From NCBI RefSeq assembly GCF_000021945.1, contig NC_011831.1, positions 3,671,353 through 3,735,352 of the forward strand: a DNA stretch of 64,000 nucleotides, written 5' to 3'. The notes under the pieces were generated by a model. That model ran no database searches. It was not told the DNA's origin and worked only from the letters and a program-made list of their open reading frames with translations. Of this stretch, positions 50,307-59,095 are shown in pieces (the first letter of the stretch is position 1; every line of letters starts with the position of its first letter). This stretch comes from Chloroflexus aggregans DSM 9485. GTDB lineage: Bacteria > Chloroflexota > Chloroflexia > Chloroflexales > Chloroflexaceae. The translations under genes were made by a program, and so were the position numbers.

Positions 50307-52142
50307 ATGCAGTTCCCTACATACATCAGGCACCATCGGCTCCGCGCGTGGATTAAAGAGATCGTCGAACACTGTGAGCCGGCGCGAATTCACTTCTGTG
50401 ATGGAACGCAAGCCGAGTACGATATGCTCTGCAACCAGATGGTTGAAACAGGTACCTTCATCCGCCTCAATCCGAAGCTTCGCCCCAACAGTTTTCTTGC
50501 CCGCTCTGATCCTTCAGATGTTGCTCGTGTCGAAGATCGCACGTTTATTTGCAGTGTCTCGAAGGATGATGCCGGTCCAACCAACAATTGGATGGCCCCG
50601 AAAGAGATGAAAGAAATCTTGCTGAAGCTGTTCAAGGGCAGCATGCGTGGGCGAACAATGTATGTGATCCCGTTCAGTATGGGACCGATCGGTTCGCCAA
50701 TCGCTCATATTGGTATTCAGTTGACCGACTCTCCCTATGTCGTCGTCAATATGCATATTATGACCCGTGTCTCAACCAAGATTTATGATGTCTTGGGCGA
50801 GGATGGTGACTATATTCCATGCCTACACAGCGTCGGGATGCCGCTTGAGGTGGGCCAGCCTGATGTACCGTGGCCGTGCAATCCGACCAAGTATATAGTT
50901 CACTTCCCCGAAGAGCGCTCGATCTGGAGTTTTGGATCCGGCTACGGAGGCAATGCTCTACTCGGGAAGAAGTGTTTTGCGCTGCGGATCGCATCAGTTA
51001 TGGCCCGTCAAGAGGGTTGGTTGGCCGAACATATGTTAATCTTAGGGGTCAAGGAGCCAAGTGGACGAAAGACGTATGTGGCTGCTGCGTTCCCCTCGGC
51101 GTGTGGTAAGACCAACTTCGCTATGTTAATCCCACCGGAGGAGTTCAAGCAGGCAGGGTGGGAAGTGACCACGGTTGGTGATGATATTGCATGGATTAAA
51201 CCTGGCCCAGATGGCAAGCTCTATGCAATTAATCCTGAAGCCGGCTATTTCGGTGTGGCGCCGGGTACATCATACAAAACGAACCCCAATGCGATGGAGA
51301 GTTGCCGGGCCAATAGCATCTTTACCAACGTAGCCTTAACCGATGATGGTGATGTCTGGTGGGAAGGAATGACCGATGAGCCACCGGCCCATCTGATCGA
51401 CTGGCAAGGTCGTGATTGGACGCCGGGTTGTGGTCGGTTGGCCGCCCATCCTAATGCTCGCTTCACGGCCCCGGCTCGCCAAAACCCGGCTATCGATCCT
51501 GAGTGGGAAAATCCGAATGGCGTGCCGATTGAAGCCTTCATCTTCGGTGGGCGACGCAGTCGCACCGTTCCGCTGGTGTATCAGGCCTTCAACTGGACGT
51601 ATGGCGTGTATCTGGCAGCGACGATGGGTTCGGAAACAACGGCTGCGGCGATGGGTCAGCAGGGAATTGTACGGCGCGATCCATTCGCTATGCTACCCTT
51701 CATCGGCTACCACATGGGTGATTACTTTAACCACTGGCTGAGCTTTGGGCGACGCTTGAAGAACCCCCCGCGCATCTTTGGTGTCAACTGGTTCCGCAAA
51801 GATGAAAACGGTAAGTTCATCTGGCCGGGTTTCGGTGAAAATTTGCGGGTGTTGAAGTGGATCGTTGAGCGTGCTCATGGACAAGCAGTCAGTGTTGAGA
51901 CGCCCATCGGCTGGGTACCACGCTACGAAGATATCGATTGGCGTGGTCTTCAGTTTAGCCCCGAACAGTTCGAACAGGTGATGGAGTGTAATGTCGCTGA
52001 GTGGCAGCAAGAGGTGTTGCTCCACGAAGAGTTGTTCATCAAGCTCTACGACCGGCTGCCTAAAGAGCTTTTGTCGGTGCGCGATCTCATCCTGTCGAGC
52101 CTCTGGCGGATGCCGGAGAAGTGGGGAGCTACGCACGAATAA
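50307..52142 (+). CDS. pckG: Phosphoenolpyruvate carboxykinase (GTP)
   Basis: A 611-residue enzyme that interconverts oxaloacetate and PEP with GTP. The GTP-type family segments are clear: [31 protein letters not shown] near the N terminus, [13 protein letters not shown] (P-loop with the reactive Cys, about residues 260-272), [19 protein letters not shown] and [44 protein letters not shown] before ATG 50307 sets the start. It is followed by a strong terminator. In Chloroflexus it would serve gluconeogenesis and anaplerosis. Confidence 0.97.
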   Translation: MQFPTYIRHHRLRAWIKEIVEHCEPARIHFCDGTQAEYDMLCNQMVETGTFIRLNPKLRPNSFLARSDPSDVARVEDRTFICSVSKDDAGPTNNWMAPKEMKEILLKLFKGSMRGRTMYVIPFSMGPIGSPIAHIGIQLTDSPYVVVNMHIMTRVSTKIYDVLGEDGDYIPCLHSVGMPLEVGQPDVPWPCNPTKYIVHFPEERSIWSFGSGYGGNALLGKKCFALRIASVMARQEGWLAEHMLILGVKEPSGRKTYVAAAFPSACGKTNFAMLIPPEEFKQAGWEVTTVGDDIAWIKPGPDGKLYAINPEAGYFGVAPGTSYKTNPNAMESCRANSIFTNVALTDDGDVWWEGMTDEPPAHLIDWQGRDWTPGCGRLAAHPNARFTAPARQNPAIDPEWENPNGVPIEAFIFGGRRSRTVPLVYQAFNWTYGVYLAATMGSETTAAAMGQQGIVRRDPFAMLPFIGYHMGDYFNHWLSFGRRLKNPPRIFGVNWFRKDENGKFIWPGFGENLRVLKWIVERAHGQAVSVETPIGWVPRYEDIDWRGLQFSPEQFEQVMECNVAEWQQEVLLHEELFIKLYDRLPKELLSVRDLILSSLWRMPEKWGATHE

Positions 52143-52165
52143 CGGTTGTCTGCATACTATTATGA

Positions 52166-52202
52166 GAAGGGAGCGATCGCCGCATCACTCCCTTCACTTT
52201 TT
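52166..52202 (+). terminator. Intrinsic terminator after pckG
   Basis: Perfect eight-pair stem GAAGGGAG/CTCCCTTC (52166-52173 with 52188-52195), a 14-base loop containing GCGATCGC, then ACTTTTT. The T run merges with the -35 box of the next promoter. Confidence 0.9.
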
Positions 52203-52229
52203 GACAAGATCGCCGAGTCCGTGTACCAT
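52201..52229 (+). promoter_or_regulatory. Promoter of the TRAP transporter genes
   Basis: TTGACA (52201-52206), a 17-base spacer, and TACCAT (52224-52229). The -35 box is perfect and the -10 matches four of six. It leaves a leader of about 130 bases before dctQ in which no gene is seen. Confidence 0.65.
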
Positions 52230-52368
52230 AAACCTATAAAGTTGCGTATTCCCACATTGAGATTTCAAACATCTCGCTGCGAATGTCTATTGCGGCATTC
52301 GCTTTGTTAGGCTATGGCAAATTTTTTGTGTTGGAAATGGTGCTGTGGAACGGGAAGGAAGGGTTGAC

Positions 52369-52929
52369 GTGCAAGCACTGTTGCGTCTGTCACGCATTAT
52401 CGACACCTTCACCGAATGGGTTGGGCGCTTAGCGTATATTTTGGTGCCGGTTGTGGTGGCCGTTGGGGTATGGAATGTGGCGAATCGCTATGTTGGTCGT
52501 GCGATCGGTCGTACCCTCGGATCCAACTTCTACATTGAAGCCCAATGGTATATCTTTTCGCTGATTTTCTTGCTCGGTGCAGCCTATGCGCTGAAGCATA
52601 ATGAGCATGTACGGGTTGATGTGTTCTACAGTAATTTTTCTGCTAAGCGTAAGGCTCTTGTGAATTTGCTCGGTACTATCTTCTTTTTGATCCCATTCTG
52701 TGTGCTTCTCCTCTATTTTGGTTGGCCGTATGTTGAACAATCGTGGCGTATTCGCGAAAACTCACCCGATCCAGGCGGTTTGCCACGTTATATTATCAAG
52801 ACCTTCCTCTTGATTAGCCCTGCGCTGCTGATTATCCAAGGTATATCAGAAGCAATCAAATATTTTGCTGCGTATCGCGGGTTGCTTGACCCAAGCCAAG
52901 TTGAAGAAGAACACGAAACGCGATTGTAA
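52369..52929 (+). CDS. dctQ: TRAP transporter small permease (DctQ type)
   Basis: A 186-residue protein with four predicted membrane helices: YILVPVVVAVGVWNVANRYVG, EAQWYIFSLIFLLGAAYAL, LLGTIFFLIPFCVLLLYFGWPYV and FLLISPALLIIQGISEAI. KHNEHVRVDVFY is the DctQ signature between helices 2 and 3. The start was put at GTG 52369 with AAGGAAGG six bases ahead; a GTG at 52345 would give eight more residues with a weaker site. The following dctM starts 15 bases later. Confidence 0.9.
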   Translation: MQALLRLSRIIDTFTEWVGRLAYILVPVVVAVGVWNVANRYVGRAIGRTLGSNFYIEAQWYIFSLIFLLGAAYALKHNEHVRVDVFYSNFSAKRKALVNLLGTIFFLIPFCVLLLYFGWPYVEQSWRIRENSPDPGGLPRYIIKTFLLISPALLIIQGISEAIKYFAAYRGLLDPSQVEEEHETRL

Positions 52930-52944
52930 AGATGTGGAGGATCC

Positions 52945-54279
52945 ATGTACGATTGGCTCGGTCCCACGATGTTTCTTGGGGCATTGGTGATACTTGGTAT
53001 CGGTTATCCGGTGGCTTTCTCGCTCGGTGCTACGGCAATCGTATTCGGTATTATCGGTGTATCCCTGGGTATTTTTGACCCGATTATTATTCGGGCGATG
53101 CCATCACGTATCTTCAACGTGATGTCAAATTATACGCTGCTCGCTATTCCCTACTTTATCTTCCTTGGCTCGATGCTCGAAAAATCCGGCCTGGCCGAAG
53201 ATTTGCTCGATACAATGGGAGTGCTCTTCGGGCCGGTACGGGGTGGTCTGGCAATTGCCGTTGTTGTCGTTGGGGCGTTGTTAGCAGCAACTACCGGTGT
53301 CGTAGCCGCGACGGTGGTGGCGATGGGTCTGATCTCACTGCCGATTATGTTACGTTACGGCTATAACAAGGAATTGGCATGTGGCGTGATTTGTGCCGCC
53401 GGAACGTTGGGCCAGATCATTCCACCCTCAGTGGTGTTGGTTGTGCTTGGTGATCAGATCGGTGTATCGGTAGGTCGGCTTTTCCTTGGCTCACTGATCC
53501 CCGGTCTCCTGTTAGCAGCGGCGCTGGCGTTCTACTGCTGGATCGTTGCTTTGCTTAAACCGGAGATGGCACCGGCGTTGCCTCTGTCGGCTCGCTCAAT
53601 GACCGGCGTGGCGCTGGCAAAGCGGGTTATTCAGGTGATGATCCCACCGTTGCTATTGATTATCGCCGTGCTTGGCTCAATCTTCTTCGGTATCTCGACT
53701 GCGACCGAGGCTGGTGCCGTGGGTGCGTTAGGGGCAACATTGCTGGCGCTGGCAAATCGCCGTCTGACGTGGAAGAATTTTATTGCGGTCTGTGATTCCA
53801 CCATGCGTGCCACTACCATGGTGATCTTTATTCTGATCGGTTCGACGGCTTTTGCGCTCGTGTTTCGTGCCCTTAGTGGTGATAAGTTTGTCTTCGACCT
53901 TATGGCTAATCTCCCCGGTGGTGCGTGGGGATTTTTACTTGTGAGCATGCTCATCGTCTTTTTCCTCGGTTTCTTTATCGATTTCTTCGAGATTTGCTTT
54001 ATCGTCATCCCGCTGTTTGTACCGGTGGCAAAGGCGCTGGGCTTCGATCTGATCTGGTTCGGTGTGCTTCTGGGTGCCAATTTGCAGACGTCGTTCCTTA
54101 CGCCGCCCTTTGGTTTCGCGCTCTTCTATCTGCGTGGTGTGGCCCCGCCCGGTATCACGACCGGTGATATTTATCGTGGTGTGGTTCCGTTTATTGCGAT
54201 TCAGTTGGCAATTGTAGTCATTTTGATCTTCTTCCCTCAGTTGGCGCTCTATCTACCGGCGATCTCGTTTGGTCAGTAG
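52945..54279 (+). CDS. dctM: TRAP transporter large permease (DctM type)
   Basis: A 444-residue permease with about twelve membrane helices. YTLLAIPYFIFLGSMLEKSGLAEDLLDTMGVLFGPVRGGLAIAVVVVGALLAATTGVVAATVVAMG and GTLGQIIPPSVVLVVLGDQIGVSVGRLFLGSLIPG are family signatures, and LTPPFGFALFYLRGVAPPGI closes it. It imports a carboxylate or similar solute using the ion gradient. GGAGG precedes the ATG. The solute-binding gene dctP lies downstream on the other strand. Confidence 0.95.
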   Translation: MYDWLGPTMFLGALVILGIGYPVAFSLGATAIVFGIIGVSLGIFDPIIIRAMPSRIFNVMSNYTLLAIPYFIFLGSMLEKSGLAEDLLDTMGVLFGPVRGGLAIAVVVVGALLAATTGVVAATVVAMGLISLPIMLRYGYNKELACGVICAAGTLGQIIPPSVVLVVLGDQIGVSVGRLFLGSLIPGLLLAAALAFYCWIVALLKPEMAPALPLSARSMTGVALAKRVIQVMIPPLLLIIAVLGSIFFGISTATEAGAVGALGATLLALANRRLTWKNFIAVCDSTMRATTMVIFILIGSTAFALVFRALSGDKFVFDLMANLPGGAWGFLLVSMLIVFFLGFFIDFFEICFIVIPLFVPVAKALGFDLIWFGVLLGANLQTSFLTPPFGFALFYLRGVAPPGITTGDIYRGVVPFIAIQLAIVVILIFFPQLALYLPAISFGQ

Positions 54280-54315
54280 GATTGATCGTATCACCGGCGC
54301 TTGTGTACCAAACAC

Positions 54316-54348
54316 CAACCGGAGGTAGGTCTAGCCTACCTCCGGTTG
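54316..54348. terminator. Bidirectional terminator between dctM and dctP
   Basis: A perfect 14-pair stem (54316-54329 with 54335-54348) with a 5-base loop stands between the two convergent genes. T runs on either side are short. It is the longest perfect stem seen in the window. Confidence 0.8.
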
Positions 54349-54399
54349 TATTATGGATAAAGATCGCAGCTTGCTGCCTACTCTATACTTCCCCAGGCA

Positions 54400-55608
54400 T
54401 TAGTATGGATTCCTCTGTACGAACGCATTAAACGGTCCCTCGTTGGTCTGGTGCCAGCGCTGGATCTTCTTGCGGAAGTCGTTCCAACCGGGGAAGATCT
54501 CCTTAAATGCCGCCGATTTGCCTTCATATTCGGCAAACAGTTCAAAGGCTGCCTTCTGCGCTGCACTGAGAATTTCGTCGCTGTATGGACGCAATTTCTT
54601 GCCCTTCGCGATAATCCGTTCAAGGGCATCATTGTTCAGCGCATCGTATTTCGCGAGCATGTTCGTATTCGATTCCCATGCAGCGACACGAATGAAGTTC
54701 TGATACTCCTTCGGCAGCTTATTCCAGGCGTCGAGGCTAAATACAGCGTGGAGTGAGGGGCCTGGTTCCCACCAACCCGGTGTGTAGTAAAACTCAGCAG
54801 CATCGGGCAGACCAAGTTTTTCATCATCGTAGGGTCCGACCCATTCGGCAGCATCGATTGCACCGGTGGAGAGCGCTTGGAAGATCTCACCGCCGGGCAG
54901 TGTCTGCGTTACCACCCCGAGGCGCAGCATCACCTGGGCACCGAGGCCGGGAATGCGCATTTTGAGACCCTGCATGTCAGCGACGGTGTTGATTTCGCGG
55001 CGGAACCAACCTCCCATTTGTGTACCGGTGTTACCGGCGGCAAAGCAGATTACACCAAAGTTTTCGCCTAGTTTATTGATCGCCTGCTCACCGCCCCCGT
55101 GGTACAGCCACGAATTCTGCTGCTGCGCGGTCAGACCGAAGGGGAGCGCCGTACCGAAGGCCCACGCCGGATCGAGACCGACGTAATAGTAGAGGGCGGT
55201 GTGACCCGATTCAACCGTGCCCTGCGATACGTTCTGCAATACCTCGAGGCCGGGGAAGAGTTCGCCGGCGGGGAAGGTGGTAATCTTGAACATACCGTTG
55301 GATAGTTCGGCCACCCGCTCGGCCAATACCGTCGCACCGCCGTAAATGGTGTCGAGCGAGATCGGCCAGCTTGTACCCATGCGCCACTCGATAGCCGGCA
55401 TTGATGAACCTTGGGCCGGGGCTTGGGCGGTTGGAGCGGCTGTGGTTGCTGCGGCTGTCGGTGCTTCGCCACCGGCAGTGGTCGGCTGGGCCGGGGCCGC
55501 AGTGGGTGGGTTGGTGACAGCCGGCGGCTGACCGCAAGCAGCCAACGTTAGACCAAGGCCGCCAAAGATGCCTGCAGCGGCGCCACGAAGAAACTCTCGT
55601 CGTTTCAT
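54400..55608 (-). CDS. dctP: TRAP transporter solute-binding lipoprotein (DctP type)
   Basis: A 402-residue binding protein. RREFLRG (residues 3-9) is a Tat-type motif and LAAC with Cys25 a lipobox, so it is probably a Tat-exported lipoprotein. A Pro/Ala/Thr-rich linker of about 50 residues follows. The DctP domain shows [41 protein letters not shown] and [19 protein letters not shown]. The pattern ([24 protein letters not shown]) resembles binders of keto acids such as pyruvate, but the ligand is inferred. AGGAG precedes ATG 55608; the frame opens earlier at 55680. It has its own promoter. Confidence 0.93.
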   Translation of the reverse strand: MKRREFLRGAAAGIFGGLGLTLAACGQPPAVTNPPTAAPAQPTTAGGEAPTAAATTAAPTAQAPAQGSSMPAIEWRMGTSWPISLDTIYGGATVLAERVAELSNGMFKITTFPAGELFPGLEVLQNVSQGTVESGHTALYYYVGLDPAWAFGTALPFGLTAQQQNSWLYHGGGEQAINKLGENFGVICFAAGNTGTQMGGWFRREINTVADMQGLKMRIPGLGAQVMLRLGVVTQTLPGGEIFQALSTGAIDAAEWVGPYDDEKLGLPDAAEFYYTPGWWEPGPSLHAVFSLDAWNKLPKEYQNFIRVAAWESNTNMLAKYDALNNDALERIIAKGKKLRPYSDEILSAAQKAAFELFAEYEGKSAAFKEIFPGWNDFRKKIQRWHQTNEGPFNAFVQRNPY

Positions 55609-55651
55609 GCTGTGCTCCTGGGCAATCTGTAAATTAGAGATCGGTATATTT

Positions 55652-55680
55652 ATTATACTCGATCTAATAAAATTGTGCAA
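55652..55680 (-). promoter_or_regulatory. Promoter of dctP
   Basis: Minus strand TTGCAC (55680-55675), 17-base spacer, TATAAT (55657-55652). The -10 is perfect. The start would be near 55645, about 37 bases ahead of the ATG. Confidence 0.7.
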
Positions 55681-55731
55681 ATAGTGCTTTTATTGCAGCC
55701 AAAACGATTGCTTGATCAGTAGTTCTTATTG

Positions 55732-56637
55732 TTAAAGGAACACGAGTACGATTGCGAGCGTGACAATACTGGCGAGATTCGAGAAGAGCACGGTGGCAGT
55801 AACAAATTCGGGTAAGAGATTGTTTTCCATTGCAATAATGCTGACCAATACTGCAGTCGGCATGCTAGCTTGCAAAATACCAACGTTGCGTTCAAGTTGT
55901 GGCAGGGCGAACCACTCAACGATTCCAAATGCTAACGCCGGGCCGCTGATCAGTCGAATGGCGCTGGCAATGAGGAGATCGGCGTTGAGGCGAGGAATAC
56001 CGGCAGCAGCGAGTTGTGCGCCCAAGACGATCAGCATCGTAGGAATGAGCGCTCCCGACAGAAGTTCGAGCGGGCGCATAACAACCGGTGGGAGTGTTAT
56101 CTCGAACCAGTTGAAAAGTAGGGCCGGTGGTAATGCCAATAACGCCGGCGTGCGAAAGACTTGAACGGCCATACCGACGCTGAAGCCGCGGCTGAAGTTG
56201 GCTGCGCTTACGCAGACGATGAACGCGAGTACGAGATTGGCTAAGAAGTAGACTGTCGCAACACCTAATGCTCCCGGCCCTTCGGCAAACTGAATGATCG
56301 GCAGGCCAAAATTGCCGACATTGCCGAACGCGGCCAGCATAACGTATGCTGCGGTCATCGCTGGGCTGCACTTCAGGAGACGGGCGATGAGTAAGGCGAC
56401 CAGGATCGAACCGAGGTACACCACAGTGATGAAGCCGATCATACGCCCGGCCAGACCGACTTCAATTCGGGTCTGACTAAGTACGTAAAACACAAATGCC
56501 GGGGTGAGGATAAAATAAGCGAACCGCGATAGCGTCCGTGCCTCTAGTTGCAGTCGTGGGCCGGTCAGATAACCGAGCAAGACGAGTAAAAAGACCGGGG
56601 CGAGGACATTGAGAAAAATGCCGGGTAGTTGGTTCAT
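55732..56637 (-). CDS. AEC-family transporter (auxin efflux carrier type)
   Basis: A 301-residue membrane protein with about ten helices. FLNVLAPVFLLVLLGYLTGPRLQLEARTLSRFAYFILTPAFVFYVLSQ is the typical N terminus, and the central AAFGNVGNFGLPIIQFAEG and SMPTAVLVSIIAMENN (helix 9 region) are conserved in AEC proteins. Bacterial members carry organic anions such as malate or malonate. It stands near the TRAP genes, which may point to related carboxylate transport. No clear ribosome binding site is seen. Confidence 0.9.
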   Translation of the reverse strand: MNQLPGIFLNVLAPVFLLVLLGYLTGPRLQLEARTLSRFAYFILTPAFVFYVLSQTRIEVGLAGRMIGFITVVYLGSILVALLIARLLKCSPAMTAAYVMLAAFGNVGNFGLPIIQFAEGPGALGVATVYFLANLVLAFIVCVSAANFSRGFSVGMAVQVFRTPALLALPPALLFNWFEITLPPVVMRPLELLSGALIPTMLIVLGAQLAAAGIPRLNADLLIASAIRLISGPALAFGIVEWFALPQLERNVGILQASMPTAVLVSIIAMENNLLPEFVTATVLFSNLASIVTLAIVLVFL

Positions 56638-56728
56638 ACAGGTTGTGTCTTCTTTACAGCCCCACTATCATGCATGTGGTCAAAGCGAGGGAAGTCGGTA
56701 TCCTTTTCGTAATAATACCATTCTTTGC

Positions 56729-56757
56729 TTGCCCGTCATTCAGGGCTGTGATACAAT
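56729..56757 (+). promoter_or_regulatory. Promoter of the response regulator gene
   Basis: TTGCCC (56729-56734), 17-base spacer, and TGA-TACAAT with the -10 at 56752-56757. It lies 67 bases ahead of the ATG. Confidence 0.6.
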
Positions 56758-56823
56758 ACCGCTACCCTGGCTGATAAGAAGTGGCAGGGCGGCAGCAGAC
56801 GCTGGCGGTTAAGGAGCGTTTTT

Positions 56824-57210
56824 ATGGCCGACTTTTCCGGTCGCAATCCGGCAATCATTCTTGTCGAAGATGAGCCTGATATTCTCATTATTTTGCATCG
56901 CTTGATGCGTGATTTGACCGGGGGGTACGATATTATTACCGTGAATAGTGGGGCTGATGCGTTAGCCCAAATAGCGCTGCGTCGGGTGCCGTTGGTGATT
57001 ACCGACTACAATATGCCCGGCATGAATGGCTTACAGTTGGCCGCCGCTGTAAAAGAGACATCTCCTGATACGAGCGTAGTTATGATCACTGCCTACGCAA
57101 CCCCCGAACTCGAGAAACGCGCTCGTGAACAGCGGGTTGACTACTATTTGCCCAAGCCATTCTCACTCGACCGCCTTGAACAAATTATCCGCGACGTGCT
57201 TCAGCAGTAG
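56824..57210 (+). CDS. Single-domain response regulator (CheY-like receiver)
   Basis: A 128-residue receiver domain without an output domain. The acidic pair is in LVEDEPDIL, the phosphorylated Asp in LVITDYNMPGMNG (about residue 61), the Thr in MITAYA and the Lys in YLPKPFS. AAGGAGC stands ahead of the ATG. It has no kinase neighbour, so it probably takes phosphate from a kinase elsewhere. The 242-base gap after it holds no gene except a promoter near the end. Confidence 0.93.
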   Translation: MADFSGRNPAIILVEDEPDILIILHRLMRDLTGGYDIITVNSGADALAQIALRRVPLVITDYNMPGMNGLQLAAAVKETSPDTSVVMITAYATPELEKRAREQRVDYYLPKPFSLDRLEQIIRDVLQQ

Positions 57211-57382
57211 CCTCCTGGAAGTCTGTTGGAACACGGTTGGCTCTTCGTCGGTTTCTCCCTCTCAGATACGACACCGGTTACAAGGCAATAGCTTCGTGGC
57301 GCTAGGTTGTTACTGTACCGCCGGTTCTGAGGGGGCTATCTTTTTTCCCAACGTCAGCGAAACATCAGATCATTTTCATTCC

Positions 57383-57412
57383 TTTACCTGTCGCTTCCCG
57401 GTACGATACAAT
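57383..57412 (+). promoter_or_regulatory. Possible promoter of the 50-residue membrane protein gene
   Basis: TTTACC (57383-57388), 18-base spacer, TACAAT (57407-57412), about 40 bases before the ATG at 57453. Both boxes are only partial matches. Confidence 0.45.
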
Positions 57413-57452
57413 CGCCTATCGCTGTAGATTGCATCGTTATGGGAGGCGTCAG

Positions 57453-57605
57453 ATGTTTGATGTGCTGTCGTTACTACCGACGATCCTGCTGTTTGTCATG
57501 ATCGTGTTGACGCTCGTTCTCTTACCGTTGCTTGAGGACGAGCGTTCGTCGGCTACCGAGCGTCAGCAGACCGATCGCATCCGATTACCACGCCGACCGC
57601 GCTGA
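57453..57605 (+). CDS. Small single-pass membrane protein of 50 residues
   Basis: A short frame MFDVLSLLPTILLFVMIVL... with one transmembrane helix (about residues 6-26), an acidic turn (LEDERSS) and a basic C terminus (RIRLPRRPR). A perfect GGGAGG lies six bases before the ATG and a -10-like box further up, so it is probably expressed. It converges with cca, ending eight bases from it. No family was recognised. Confidence 0.65.
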   Translation: MFDVLSLLPTILLFVMIVLTLVLLPLLEDERSSATERQQTDRIRLPRRPR

Positions 57606-57612
57606 GACGGGG

Positions 57613-59082
57613 CTACAAGCGCTCTGCGCGATGGAGTGTTCGTGCCAGCGTGAGCGCCTCTTCGAGATTGTGAATTTCACCAGCCTGTTGTGCCTCAAGA
57701 ATCAATCGCAGCAATCGGCCCACTTCCGGCCCTGGGCCGATCCCCAAGCTTGCCATCAGCTCATCACCACGCAGCAGGGGTGGTGGCGGTGGCGTTGGAG
57801 CATTCCAATAACGGTCTAGCAGCTCGCCAACCCACACAAGATGGTTGTGCCATGCGCTCGGATCGAGCCACGGGCCGCGGGTCGCTAGATGATCGGCTAG
57901 TTCATGTAACAACACATCTGGCCCGGCATCGCCGGTATCGCGAAAGAAGCGGTTGATCCCGCGTTCGGTTAGTTGCCCACCGCTCCGCATCTGCCCCGGT
58001 CGCATGTGTTCACGAACAATCGTCACGATATAAGCTGTGTCGGTGCGACTGAGGCGGAGCCGTTTGCCGATCTGAGCAGCCACTTCGGCGCCCAGGCTTT
58101 GGTGGCCGTAGAAGGTAACCGTACCGTCAGGGTGATGAACCTTTGTCTGCGGTTTGGCGTTGTCGTGAAGGAGGGCCGCGAGTTTGAGCAGTGCTGCCCG
58201 CCGTACTATTCCTCGCCGCCGGTGAAGGTGCTCGTGATACCGCTCGGCAAAGGGTAACCGGCGGCTTAAGTGCGGGTTGGTTTGTACCGCCACCGGTGGT
58301 TCACCGTTGTCGATCAGCCAGTCAAGGGCAGCCACCGTTTCCAAGATGTGCGCCAATACCGGGAGAAAATGCACATACGGTTGTTCACAGTCGCGCGCTG
58401 CTTCGAGTTCGGGGAAGATGACGGTGAGCGCCCTGACTTCGTCGAGGAAGCGCAAGCCGGCTGCTGCTGCCGAACCATCACACAATTTGAGAATCTCGTC
58501 GCGAATCCGTTCTACTGCGACCGTAGCGAGCGCAGGTGCTGCCTGTTGTGCCATCGTGATGAGTTCGGGATCGGGTGTGAGATGGTGGGTAGACCGAAAA
58601 CGTCCGGCGCGCACGACTCGTAACGGATCTTCACGCAAACCGGTGGGCAGACAGAGACGCAAACGACCGGCAGCCAGATCGGCTTGTCCGCCAAGTGGAT
58701 CGATGAGATCATGCCAGTCACCTCGAATGGCTGCCGCTAGCGGGAGTGCCAACGCATTGATCGTAAAGTCGCGTAGTCGGAGATCACCAATGATGTCGGC
58801 TGCACGCAATCTTGCACAATCGATAGTCTCCCCACCGGGTAAGACGGCCCGACCGGTGTCTCGCTCGTCGTCGAGCGCAACGAATGTCCCACCCCCGGCT
58901 GTAGCTAACGTTTTCGCCAAGTCCAGCCCGCTCCCGGCGACGGCAAGATCAATATCGGCTGGCTGGCGGCCGGCCAGCAATTCGCGCACCGAACCGCCCA
59001 CCAGCCACACCGGTTGGTCACTGTGCATGGCGATGAACTGGAAGAGATCGGTTGTTTGCAATTCGCTCGGATACATCGCCAT
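57613..59082 (-). CDS. cca: CCA-adding tRNA nucleotidyltransferase / poly(A) polymerase family with HD domain
   Basis: A 489-residue class II nucleotidyltransferase. LVGGSVRELLAGRQPADIDLAVAG has the metal ligands Asp43 and Asp45. LRDFTINALALPL and DPLGGQADLAAGRLRLCLPTGLREDPLRVVRAGRF are the following motifs. The C-terminal half carries an HD domain (LLHDNAKPQTKVHHPDGTVTFYGHQSLGAE). It may add all of CCA or only part of it, as split enzymes do in some deep-branching bacteria. ATG 59082 has GGGA ahead of it; ATG 59076 is also possible. Confidence 0.9.
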   Translation of the reverse strand: MAMYPSELQTTDLFQFIAMHSDQPVWLVGGSVRELLAGRQPADIDLAVAGSGLDLAKTLATAGGGTFVALDDERDTGRAVLPGGETIDCARLRAADIIGDLRLRDFTINALALPLAAAIRGDWHDLIDPLGGQADLAAGRLRLCLPTGLREDPLRVVRAGRFRSTHHLTPDPELITMAQQAAPALATVAVERIRDEILKLCDGSAAAAGLRFLDEVRALTVIFPELEAARDCEQPYVHFLPVLAHILETVAALDWLIDNGEPPVAVQTNPHLSRRLPFAERYHEHLHRRRGIVRRAALLKLAALLHDNAKPQTKVHHPDGTVTFYGHQSLGAEVAAQIGKRLRLSRTDTAYIVTIVREHMRPGQMRSGGQLTERGINRFFRDTGDAGPDVLLHELADHLATRGPWLDPSAWHNHLVWVGELLDRYWNAPTPPPPPLLRGDELMASLGIGPGPEVGRLLRLILEAQQAGEIHNLEEALTLARTLHRAERL

Positions 59083-59095
59083 ATAGGTTCCCGTT

